A stretch of 27,734 nt of DNA from IMG/VR virus record IMGVR_UViG_3300044800_000029, positions 1 through 27,734 of that record; one strand, given 5' to 3'. This DNA is from a virus. The notes under the pieces are model-generated. The model saw only the letters and a program-made list of their open reading frames with translations. It had not been told where the DNA came from and searched no databases. This document shows positions 1-5,640 of this stretch, one piece after another. The translations under genes were made by a program, and so were the position numbers. The first letter of the stretch is position 1. Each line of letters starts with the position of its first letter.

Positions 1-1
1 G

Positions 2-631
2 CAACTTCTGGCCCGCATCCCCCAGGCCGACTTGAAACAGCACATCGAAGAGTACGACACCGAAACAAAGACCCTTACCTTCAATGGCTGCTACAAGCTA
101 CTTCCCAAACCAGAAGCCCCAGAAGGTTCGTTTGACGTTATCATCATTGACCCGCCGTGGGAAATGAAAAAGATTGCCCGGTCCGACAGACCGAATCAAG
201 AGGATATAGATTATACCGCTTCTATGGATGTCGCCGAGATTATTGAATGGGGAAAGGGGAATCTTCATCCCTTTACGGACTGCCACCTATTCCTATGGAC
301 GACTCAAAAATATCTTCCGTTCACATTCCGAATCTTAGCCGAATGGGGAATGAAATACGTTTGTACTTTTGTTTGGCATAAGCCCGGCGGATTCCAGCCG
401 GTAGGATTGCCTCAGTACAATTGTGAGTTCATAGTCTACAGTCGCAAAGGGAATCCTGTTTTCTCTGACACCAAAGGTCTGTCAACTTGTTTCTCTGCGC
501 CACGGGGAGCGCACAGTGAAAAGCCCGATGCTTTCTATGAGATGATTGCTAGGTCAACAACCGGTAAACGTATTGCTATGTTCGAGAGAAAAGAAAGGCC
601 GGGATTCCAGGTATGGGGTGATGAGATATGA
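2..631 (+). CDS. MT-A70 family adenine DNA methyltransferase (5' partial)
   Basis: Likely transfers a methyl group from S-adenosylmethionine to adenine N6 in DNA. The catalytic motif DPPW, preceded by a hydrophobic strand (VIII), is clear at bases about 149-160. Downstream blocks typical of MT-A70 proteins follow: LFLWTTQKYL, FVWHKPGG, YNCEFIVYSRKG and a C-terminal HSEKP segment. The frame is open to the window edge, so the true start probably lies outside; a TTG at 32 is the first in-window candidate and has no obvious SD. Its stop overlaps the next start (ATGA, 628-631), so the two genes are co-transcribed and probably translationally coupled. Phages use such enzymes to protect DNA from host restriction. 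The family is confident; the target site is unknown. Confidence 0.9.
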   Translation, partial: QLLARIPQADLKQHIEEYDTETKTLTFNGCYKLLPKPEAPEGSFDVIIIDPPWEMKKIARSDRPNQEDIDYTASMDVAEIIEWGKGNLHPFTDCHLFLWTTQKYLPFTFRILAEWGMKYVCTFVWHKPGGFQPVGLPQYNCEFIVYSRKGNPVFSDTKGLSTCFSAPRGAHSEKPDAFYEMIARSTTGKRIAMFERKERPGFQVWGDEI

Positions 632-1281
632 GAACCTACAAAAATGACAAAGAATGGTCAGATATTTTCATTCCTCAACTCAAGGTCATAGCGACTAAAC
701 ATCTTGTTCAAATCGAAATAGGTAATCCTATCCAAGACCAAAAAGAAGGAACTGACCTTATCATCTTTGGTGGACCGCAGAGAATCGCTTGTCGTGTACG
801 GCGTCCAGAGTTCTACCCCAAATATCGATTTGAGTTCACTATAAGGGCAAGGCGGTCAAATGGTGTCAAGACAGAATGGGCTAAACTCATAGAGGAAAAT
901 GAAAATTGGCGGCACGTTTACATCTATGCTTTCAGTGATATTGATGAGACCATACCTTCTTACCACGTAATCGACATACCACCTTTCCGTGAATATGCAA
1001 GGAGTCTTGAGTTACAAGAAAAAGGCAATAGAGATGGAACTACTTTCTTTTATGCTTTCGATGTCAGAGAAATGCCAAAGAAATCTATCATCTATACCAC
1101 GGAGATAGGAAAGAAAAATGTTTCCATTCTCGACTTTTTCAAAGATAATTCAAATATAGAGAATCCAAAAAAAGAAGCTATAGAAGATAAACAAATGTCA
1201 TTAATACCAGATGAAGAACTATCCGAATTGGCCAAGAAGTACCATGTTAAACACGGACCTTTGATATGGGAAGACTCTTGA
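628..1281 (+). CDS. Putative PD-(D/E)XK nuclease-like protein of unknown function
   Basis: A protein of 217 residues starting at the ATG that overlaps the methyltransferase stop. Residues about 28-58 (an acidic strand near E30, then GTDL at 41-44, then IACRVR at 53-58) resemble the E...D...(E/Q)xK core of restriction-endonuclease-like folds, but an RVR replaces the usual ExK lysine, so activity may be altered or lost. The following segment (FEFTIRARRSNGVKTEWAKL, then WRHVYIYAFSD) resembles, from memory, a phage hypothetical family of this fold. The C-terminus is charged. Codon use is visibly more AT-rich than in the late genes, suggesting a separate origin. Nuclease activity is inferred from fold resemblance only; pairing with a methyltransferase makes a modification-linked role plausible. 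Confidence 0.5.
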   Translation: MRTYKNDKEWSDIFIPQLKVIATKHLVQIEIGNPIQDQKEGTDLIIFGGPQRIACRVRRPEFYPKYRFEFTIRARRSNGVKTEWAKLIEENENWRHVYIYAFSDIDETIPSYHVIDIPPFREYARSLELQEKGNRDGTTFFYAFDVREMPKKSIIYTTEIGKKNVSILDFFKDNSNIENPKKEAIEDKQMSLIPDEELSELAKKYHVKHGPLIWEDS

Positions 1282-1306
1282 CTCATTTCCTACATTAATG
1301 TAGGTT
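1278..1306 (+). promoter_or_regulatory. Candidate sigma70-like promoter overlapping the nuclease-like gene stop
   Basis: TTGACT (1278-1283, 5 of 6 consensus bases) and TAGGTT (1301-1306, only 3 of 6) are separated by exactly 17 bases. Initiation would fall near 1312-1316, where a foldable RNA begins. The weak -10 keeps confidence low. Confidence 0.25.
1289..1304. promoter_or_regulatory. Perfect 16-base palindrome, possible operator or hairpin
   Basis: CCTACATTAATGTAGG is identical to its own reverse complement. It sits between and over the candidate -35 and -10 boxes, the usual place for a dimeric repressor operator. In RNA it would form a 6-bp stem with a TTAA loop followed by TTTCCTT, so a weak plus-strand terminator for the methyltransferase operon is the alternative. 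Confidence 0.45.
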
Positions 1307-1308
1307 TC

Positions 1309-1415
1309 CTTAGTTGCCGTACGGCGAGGGTGGGGGTCGGAGGTATGGTGCCATATGGGCACGAGTAGCCAGGCGACTTAGGGGAAGGCTTCGAGCAGGG
1401 GCCTTCCCTTCTTTT
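1309..1415 (+). ncRNA. Putative structured RNA leader or small RNA ending in an intrinsic terminator
   Basis: No convincing gene covers this stretch. Bases 1309-1318 can pair with 1372-1381 (nine of ten positions, one G-U). They enclose a perfect 5-bp hairpin GTGCC/GGCAC (1348-1352 with 1358-1362) and a GCCGTACGGC palindrome (1316-1325). The terminator hairpin 1382-1408 follows directly. The arrangement of closing helix, internal hairpin and terminator is that of a small RNA or riboswitch-like leader. I recognise no known RNA family. The structure was drawn by eye, without energy calculation or covariation. Confidence 0.35.
1381..1415 (+). terminator. Rho-independent terminator (plus strand)
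   Basis: GGGAAGGC (1382-1389) pairs perfectly with GCCTTCCC (1401-1408) across an 11-base loop, followed by TTCTTTT (1409-1415). On the minus strand no T-run follows, so it acts on plus-strand transcripts from the methyltransferase operon or the putative leader RNA. Confidence 0.75.
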
Positions 1416-1437
1416 CAAAAAGGAGGCCCCGCTGAAG

Positions 1438-1521
1438 ATGACGGAGCCCCCATATCAAATCCCGCCGGTGGCGAAGGAGGTCGAGACCACCGAACGTGCG
1501 GAATACCAAAACTATCAGTGA
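1438..1521 (+). CDS. Possible 27-residue peptide ORF behind the terminator
   Basis: ATG at 1438 follows an AGGAGG (1421-1426) by 11 bases, and the frame runs 27 codons to TGA at 1519-1521. The peptide starts MTEPPYQIPPVAKEVE, is rich in Glu and Tyr and has no membrane segment. It overlaps the end of the convergent holin gene by 7 bases. The ribosome-binding site lies in one arm of a hairpin that competes with the upstream terminator. It has no recognised homologue and could be chance, since a purine-rich AGGAGG can occur randomly. Confidence 0.3.
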   Translation: MTEPPYQIPPVAKEVETTERAEYQNYQ

Positions 1522-1958
1522 TTCCCAGCCGCACTTTGAATCTTCTCCACAGTCCGTGTGACAACTTGGGAAAGGCCGAGCATTCCGAGAACGACCTGAG
1601 TAGGAACGCCCATATCAATAGCCATGAGATGAGCGCCGCACCAGTTCGCCACGGGCTGCACGACGTACTGCAATACGAACGCAGAGCCGCATACCCAGCC
1701 GATGAACGGCCTCCATCCTGCTACCCAGAACTTGAAGAAGTTTGTCCCTGTAACTCCCGCTTCTGCCGTGTCCAACGTGACTTGCGCCGCTTGAAGATCC
1801 GCCGCAGCTTGGTTTGCTTTTGAGGCGATATTCATTGTCAGTTCTTGAATCTCAGCCTGCTTGGCAGGGTCAATACCCGTAATAGCAATTCTGATTTTAA
1901 GAGCCGCGTCTCCGATTGCCCCAGTAAGCCCAGAGGCAATGTCTGTTATGACGCTCAT
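1515..1958 (-). CDS. Holin, GTA-type 3TM superfamily
   Basis: A protein of 147 residues that probably forms membrane lesions to release or activate the lytic enzyme. After an amphipathic N-terminal third rich in Ala and Gln (coiled-coil-like), the segment beginning WVAGWRPFIGWVCGSAFVL and continuing through VVQPVANW, plus a second hydrophobic stretch (VPTQVVLGMLGLSQVV), matches the pattern of the GTA_holin_3TM family (WRP..GW followed by membrane helices). An in-frame ATG lies 12 bases upstream, but the ATG at 1958 is preferred: it follows GGAGGA by four bases and forms an ATGA overlap with the preceding hydrolase gene. It is the last gene of the minus-strand late operon. Confidence 0.8.
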   Translation of the reverse strand: MSVITDIASGLTGAIGDAALKIRIAITGIDPAKQAEIQELTMNIASKANQAAADLQAAQVTLDTAEAGVTGTNFFKFWVAGWRPFIGWVCGSAFVLQYVVQPVANWCGAHLMAIDMGVPTQVVLGMLGLSQVVTRTVEKIQSAAGNH

Positions 1959-2479
1959 ACTGTCCTCCATTCACGATTCAATTCAAAGTCCAGCGGGACA
2001 AGCTCTTGAGTCTTTATCCCCGGCCAGGGGTCCCGCCCCGTTGCCCTCACCACAAGCCCCGCAAAGCTCGAACACACCCCCCCGAGATACCAGCTCCCGA
2101 AGGGAACCCATCCTATCCTGTCCCAGAACCACCGGGTCGGGTACAGGATGGCGTCCACGAGAAGCAGAAAAATATTGTAATGTCTGCGCAGGTTGACTTG
2201 TGTGATTGCCACCTCAAGAGCAGCCTGAATCTCAGCATCACTCCACGGCGCCACGGGCTCCTGAATAGTGTACTCCCCCCATCCGGCGATGTCGGCCTGT
2301 AAACTCTCTCGTACTCCGCTCACGGGAAGAAGTTTCCCGGGCTGATGCCATACGGTATCATCGAAGAAAAGTCCCCCGATGAAGATAGCAACATGCGCGG
2401 GGCCACCAGTGATGTACTTGACTGCTTGCCCTACGGGATCCGGGCCAGGGGGAAAAGTGAGAACACTGCCGTCTTTCAC
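1955..2479 (-). CDS. Permuted NlpC/P60-like (papain-fold) hydrolase, candidate endolysin
   Basis: A protein of 174 residues with the His-before-Cys order of circularly permuted NlpC/P60 or YiiX-like enzymes. His29 is in GGPAHVAIFIGG and the nucleophile candidate is Cys136 in YLGGVCSSFAGLVV. A hydrophobic stretch lies between (about 102-113). It starts at GTG (2479), overlapping the stop of the 28-residue ORF by GTGA, and ends in an ATGA overlap with the holin gene. Because it sits between membrane-protein genes in the lysis position and no other muramidase or amidase is visible, it is the best endolysin candidate, acting on peptidoglycan peptide or amide bonds. Permuted members also include acyltransferases and amidases acting on lipids, so the bond cleaved is unproven. 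Confidence 0.65.
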   Translation of the reverse strand: MKDGSVLTFPPGPDPVGQAVKYITGGPAHVAIFIGGLFFDDTVWHQPGKLLPVSGVRESLQADIAGWGEYTIQEPVAPWSDAEIQAALEVAITQVNLRRHYNIFLLLVDAILYPTRWFWDRIGWVPFGSWYLGGVCSSFAGLVVRATGRDPWPGIKTQELVPLDFELNREWRTV

Positions 2480-2562
2480 GGCTTCCCCATTCTTCCCATG
2501 ACATAGCCAAGAAGATAGACAACGAGGATGATTAGTAGGGCTTCACCTAGGTCGATGGGCAT
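2476..2562 (-). CDS. 28-residue single-span membrane peptide in the lysis cassette
   Basis: The ORF starts at ATG 2562, directly after the TAA of the upstream gene, and its TGA overlaps the GTG start of the hydrolase by four bases, so it fills the gap exactly. The peptide starts MPIDLGEALLIILVVYLLGY, has one hydrophobic helix of about 15-17 residues and ends with a short Arg/Lys tail. There is no strong SD, so translation would depend on coupling. It could be a mini-holin, antiholin or other lysis accessory. No family is recognised; exact packing and composition are the evidence. Confidence 0.6.
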   Translation of the reverse strand: MPIDLGEALLIILVVYLLGYVMGRMGKP

Positions 2563-2832
2563 TTACGTTTTCGTTAATCCGCAGACGATTGCGATTGCCA
2601 CCGCGCCTGCGAAATAGAGAAGTGCAAGAGTCACATCACCCTTGAAGGCGAAGATAATGGAAGTCACGAGGGCTACGACACCGCTTCCGCGCTTGTAGCT
2701 GAACTTGCCTTTCGGGTCGTCGAGGAACTGAGTCCACGCTTCCAGCCATTTCCATGCGGTCCGAATTGCGTCATGGATACTCTTGAAGAAACCCTTTTTC
2801 ACAACCGCTTGAAGAGGAACAGGATCACTCAT
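2563..2832 (-). CDS. Small two-span membrane protein, holin-like candidate
   Basis: A protein of 89 residues. Residues 1-48 are soluble and amphipathic with aromatic and basic residues (KSIHDAIRTAWKWLEAW). Two hydrophobic segments follow at about 49-63 (GSGVVALVTSIIFAF) and 67-86 (VTLALLYFAGAVAIAIVCGL), separated by a tight KGD turn, the topology of class II holin-like proteins. An AGGAGGG lies just upstream of the ATG. It is the first gene after the terminator at 2853-2882, so it opens the lysis cassette. With a 3TM holin already present it could be a second holin, antiholin or pinholin. No named family is recognised. Confidence 0.6.
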   Translation of the reverse strand: MSDPVPLQAVVKKGFFKSIHDAIRTAWKWLEAWTQFLDDPKGKFSYKRGSGVVALVTSIIFAFKGDVTLALLYFAGAVAIAIVCGLTKT

Positions 2833-2852
2833 TAAACCCTCCTACTCTAATG

Positions 2853-2882
2853 AAAAGGGCCGGGAAGACTTTCTCCCCGGCC
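2853..2882 (-). terminator. Intrinsic terminator between virion and lysis genes (minus strand)
   Basis: On the minus strand GGCCGGG pairs with CCCGGCC across an 11-base loop and is followed by CTTTT. It lies 21 bases upstream of the membrane-protein start, so it probably attenuates late read-through into the lysis cassette. Confidence 0.7.
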
Positions 2883-2913
2883 ACGTCTACCGGTTTATCC
2901 GGGTGTCTGAGGA

Positions 2914-2955
2914 CTAGTACTTTCCCCGTTTACGACCACGGTGCCTTCTGGGCAT
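2914..2955 (-). CDS. Possible 13-residue basic peptide
   Basis: ATG at 2955 is preceded eight bases upstream by AAGGAG, and encodes MPRRHRGRKRGKY before TAG. Eight of 13 residues are Arg, Lys or His, suggesting nucleic-acid binding if it is made. It lies between three hairpins and the terminator at 2853-2882. The strong ribosome-binding site is the main support; an ORF this short can arise by chance. Confidence 0.3.
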   Translation of the reverse strand: MPRRHRGRKRGKY

Positions 2956-2978
2956 TGTGCTCACTCCTTCCATAAGAG

Positions 2979-3044
2979 GAGAGACTCGAACATCTCTCAC
3001 CCGCATCTCTGCGGGGCAGCTCGTTACATGACGGCAGGGCCGTC
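2979..3044 (-). other. Three consecutive RNA hairpins downstream of the last paralogue
   Basis: In minus-strand order: GACGGC/GCCGTC with a three-base loop (3044-3030), CCCGCA/TGCGGG closed by a GAGA (GNRA) tetraloop (3015-3000), and GAGAGA/TCTCTC with an eight-base loop (2998-2979). All stems are perfect 6-mers. No T-run follows any of them, so they are not terminators. They may be a 3' UTR structure, an mRNA stabiliser or a processing site. Confidence 0.4.
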
Positions 3045-3064
3045 AAGCCTCGAAACCATCGGTC

Positions 3065-3712
3065 TTAGACCGACTGCTCAACGTAGTAGATCGCGTAGGT
3101 GTACAGAGCCGTGGTCGTCGCAGCCTGCGAGACCAGCGACAGCGCCGAGCCAGGAGGAATGACCAGCATCCCATCGTAGTCTTTGGTGATGAGCGAAGGG
3201 ACGACCGTCGGTGCGCCAGTCCCAAGACCAATGCCGGTGCTGGTGAAGAATACAGGGTTGGCCGTGAAGGTGATGGCGATAGGCGCCCACTTCACCGCTC
3301 CCACTTTTCCACCACCCACCAGACAGTTCGCGGTCGCTACGAGGGTTGCAGTTGCAATCGGGGCACCGGTTGCGATGGTAGCGCCCGCAGGTGCCAAAGA
3401 AACCCACGACAGAGCCGTCGGAGCCGTAGCACCCGATACCCATGCCAGTTCGATCCTCACGATCTCCGCGTTGACTCCCGAGCCCAGGGGGTTCCACAGC
3501 GTCGGGATGTTGTTGCCGACGATGACAATCGCCGCACCACCCGTTGCGCTGGAAGCCACGTACATATTCCCACGAGAAGCCTGCTCGTAAAACTTTCCGT
3601 GAGACTCAGCCACGACCATCGAACCGTCGCGGCCGAACCGTGTCAGAGCCGCCGGCGCGTTCCCGTCGGCCATCGTGTTTGTGCCGACGAATCCATCAAG
3701 TCTGAAACCCAT
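3065..3712 (-). CDS. Tandem paralogue 3: putative accessory virion protein
   Basis: A protein of 215 residues sharing the array signature: MGFRLDGFVG at the start, GRDGSMVV then SHGKFYEQ, LWNPLGSGV followed by an EIVRIEL strand, GGGKVG, and DYDGMLVIPPGSA near the C-terminus. It lacks the GISQDTW block of the other two copies, so it is the most diverged. It is Gly/Ala/Thr-rich and beta-strand-rich, with no signal peptide or membrane span. A strong AAGGAGG precedes the ATG. Its place after the tail adhesin suggests a decoration or fibre-associated surface protein, but no family is recognised and function is unknown. Confidence 0.75.
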   Translation of the reverse strand: MGFRLDGFVGTNTMADGNAPAALTRFGRDGSMVVAESHGKFYEQASRGNMYVASSATGGAAIVIVGNNIPTLWNPLGSGVNAEIVRIELAWVSGATAPTALSWVSLAPAGATIATGAPIATATLVATANCLVGGGKVGAVKWAPIAITFTANPVFFTSTGIGLGTGAPTVVPSLITKDYDGMLVIPPGSALSLVSQAATTTALYTYAIYYVEQSV

Positions 3713-3729
3713 AGTGAGTTTCCTCCTTA

Positions 3730-3775
3730 GAGGCTATTGCCTCCGTCTATTGTTTCGACTGACATACGTCAGCCG
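3730..3775 (-). other. Two hairpins in the gap between paralogues 2 and 3
   Basis: The first (3775-3756) is an 8-bp stem, one G-U, with a GTAT loop directly after the upstream stop codon. The second (3743-3730) is GAGGC/GCCTC with a four-base loop, just ahead of the AAGGAGG of the next gene. Neither has a T-run. They may mark RNA processing or stabilisation, or be relics of the duplication. Confidence 0.35.
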
Positions 3776-4444
3776 TTACGCTCCCATACCAGGGAACGGA
3801 TTCTCCACATAGAAAATGTTCACATGGAACGTGGTCACGCTCGCCACCGTTCCCAACATGACAATTGCCTGACCCGGGGGAACGATGAGAAGCCCATCGT
3901 AGTCAACGCGAATCGAGAACGGAGGATACGTCGCTGTACCGAGCCATGTGTCCTGCGAGATTCCCGTCCCCATGAGATACCCGAAGAAAGCCGCGATCCT
4001 CGTATTCGCTACCGAATAGCGAGCTTGCGAGACTTTGCCGCTCCCCCACAGCATGTTGATCGGGGCAATATTGGTGAACGCCGGGAGAGCACCTGCCGTT
4101 CCTGCTTCTGCCCCTGCATATCCTGAGTACCACAGGAAGGCGCTCGGAGCGGCCGGGGTGACTGCGGTTTGCGTCATTTCCAATCGAATGACTTCCAGAC
4201 AAACCCCGCTTCCCATCGGGTTCCACAAGATAGGCACGTTGGTCAACGTGGCCACTGCTTTCATCGTGATGGCCGTGGGGTTGGTGGCAACGTACATGTT
4301 CCCGCGTTTTGCCGCCTGATAAAACTTCCCGTGGTTTTGAGAGACCACGAGAGACCCGTCTCGCCCCATCCTCAGAGGGATGTCCTCATGGGCGCCATCC
4401 GTGAGGTTAGAGGGTCCGACAAATGTGTCTACTTTAAGTCCCAT
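3776..4444 (-). CDS. Tandem paralogue 2: putative accessory virion protein
   Basis: A protein of 222 residues starting two bases after the stop of paralogue 1, with GGGAG just upstream. It carries the shared blocks MGLKVDTFVG, GRDGSLVV and NHGKFYQ, LWNPMGSGV, SGKVSQARYS, YLMGTGISQDTW and DYDGLLIVPPGQA, ending FYVENPFPGMGA. The last block and GISQDTW make it clearly closest to paralogue 1, so the array probably grew by duplication. The middle third (about 90-140) differs most. A surface-exposed virion role is inferred from position and beta-rich composition only. Confidence 0.75.
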   Translation of the reverse strand: MGLKVDTFVGPSNLTDGAHEDIPLRMGRDGSLVVSQNHGKFYQAAKRGNMYVATNPTAITMKAVATLTNVPILWNPMGSGVCLEVIRLEMTQTAVTPAAPSAFLWYSGYAGAEAGTAGALPAFTNIAPINMLWGSGKVSQARYSVANTRIAAFFGYLMGTGISQDTWLGTATYPPFSIRVDYDGLLIVPPGQAIVMLGTVASVTTFHVNIFYVENPFPGMGA

Positions 4445-4446
4445 GG

Positions 4447-5118
4447 TTAGGCTCCCATTGTGCCGGGGTACGCTGACTCGATGAAGAAGATGTTGAGGAA
4501 GTACAAGCCACCCGTCAGCACCGTGGCGGTAATGGAGACCGCCGAGTTAGGGGGAACAAGGAACATCCCGTCGTAATCGATATTGTATGTCATGGGCGGA
4601 TAAGTGCTCGCTGCGGTCCAGGTGTCCTGAGAGATTCCCATGCCCATGAGATACGTGGGGGCAGCCGCATAAGCAGTGTCCTGACTGTACCTGGCCTTGG
4701 ATACCCTTCCACTGCCCAGAAGCAAGTTCACGGGCGGGATATTGGTGCCCGCAGTGATGGGGCCTGCTGTCCCGGGTTCTGCTCCTGCCGGTTGTGTGAT
4801 CCTCCACTGGAAGGCCGAAGGCGCGTCGGGGGTATCAATCGTCTTGGTGAGCTGCACCTTGATGATCTCGACCATGACCCCGCTTCCCGAAGGGTTCCAC
4901 AAACACTGGTGGGGACCCGCCAGCGCCGCTACGAGAAACTGAAGCGGTGTCCCACTGGTGGCAACGAATCCCTGTCCTCGCACACATGCCTCGTAGAACT
5001 TCCCGTGCGATTCGTGGACGATGAGACTCCCATCCCGACCGAACCGGAGGAGATTGTCCGCCCTGCCACCGTCAACGAGAGGGTTGATTCCTACGAATCC
5101 ATCAAGTTTAAAACCCAT
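4447..5118 (-). CDS. Tandem paralogue 1: putative accessory virion protein
   Basis: A protein of 223 residues and the first copy transcribed in the array. Shared blocks: MGFKLDGFVG, GRDGSLIVHESHGKFYEA, LWNPSGSGV, GSGRVSKARYS, YLMGMGISQDTW, DYDGMFLVPPNSA and the C-terminal IFFIESAYPGTMGA. It starts at ATG 5118 with a TAAGGAG SD that contains the stop codon of the preceding gene. No enzyme motif is seen. The conserved N- and C-terminal strands with a variable middle fit a scaffold presenting variable loops, as in decoration or receptor-contact proteins; this is inference. Confidence 0.75.
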   Translation of the reverse strand: MGFKLDGFVGINPLVDGGRADNLLRFGRDGSLIVHESHGKFYEACVRGQGFVATSGTPLQFLVAALAGPHQCLWNPSGSGVMVEIIKVQLTKTIDTPDAPSAFQWRITQPAGAEPGTAGPITAGTNIPPVNLLLGSGRVSKARYSQDTAYAAAPTYLMGMGISQDTWTAASTYPPMTYNIDYDGMFLVPPNSAVSITATVLTGGLYFLNIFFIESAYPGTMGA

Positions 5119-5128
5119 GTCTCTCTCC

Positions 5129-5566
5129 TTACGTCAGCGAGAGCGCACCGGCGTTCAACATCGACTGTGAGGGGATGTCCGTTCCGAACGTCTGGTTCCA
5201 CATCAAAATGAGCGCCAACAGATACAAGGAGATCGGATCGGCAACGTTGATGATCCCATCCACTTCGATGTTCACCACTCCGCCCTGATTGGCGAGCGCA
5301 AGGATTTGCTCCCCATACGCGAGGCTTGCATTCAGGATAATCTGAGTCGCAGCCTGGTTGGCCGCAAGGGTCACGCTGTAAATCGAATTGTTGTAGTTGT
5401 CCTGATAGATCGTCAGCGTGACAGGGATGTTCGCAGTGTTCTGCAAGATGAATCCATAAAGGACTATCCCAGTAGGATTTGTCACTTTGTAGATAGTGTA
5501 TGGTGTGGGGCTGTTTGCCGCTGGGGCTGCAACAGTTGCAAGGGCGGCCGAACCAGTGATAGGCAT
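5129..5566 (-). CDS. Beta-rich hypothetical virion-associated protein
   Basis: A protein of 145 residues that is not recognised. After an Ala/Thr/Pro-rich start it alternates short hydrophobic strands (GIVLYGFILQN, IPVTLTIYQDN, IYSVTLAANQAATQIIL, GGVVNIEVDGIINV), consistent with a beta-sandwich, and ends with a hydrophobic stretch (ISLYLLALILMW) and an SQSMLNAGAL tail. GGAGGACATGAG places a good SD before the ATG at 5566. It opens the operon segment carrying the three paralogues and follows a 108-base AT-rich gap with a promoter-like sequence, so it may begin a separately boosted transcript. Confidence 0.65.
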   Translation of the reverse strand: MPITGSAALATVAAPAANSPTPYTIYKVTNPTGIVLYGFILQNTANIPVTLTIYQDNYNNSIYSVTLAANQAATQIILNASLAYGEQILALANQGGVVNIEVDGIINVADPISLYLLALILMWNQTFGTDIPSQSMLNAGALSLT

Positions 5567-5588
5567 GTCTCATGTCCTCCTACACAAA

Positions 5589-5616
5589 TAAATAGCATAT
5601 ATAAGTATAGTTGCAA
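5589..5616 (-). promoter_or_regulatory. Candidate promoter for the 5129-5566 gene and paralogue array
   Basis: On the minus strand TTGCAA (5616-5611) is followed after 16 bases by TATTTA (5594-5589), inside a run of A and T with TATATATG in the spacer, about 25 bases before the start codon. Both boxes are imperfect. The local AT-richness contrasts sharply with the GC-rich late genes. Confidence 0.3.
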
Positions 5617-5640
5617 GAGGGTTTCAGTAGCTTAGAGAGA

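Noticed and set aside
1314-1823. 169-codon plus-strand ORF
   Set aside because: It runs through the structured gap and antisense to the holin gene, with odd Gly/Arg/Pro composition and no SD; a shadow frame.
2940-3064. tRNA-like look (TTCGAGT loop, CCCGCA hairpin) on the minus strand
   Set aside because: The stem around TTCGAGT does not pair in tRNA register, the middle hairpin has a four-base loop and not seven, and no 7-bp acceptor stem can be drawn.
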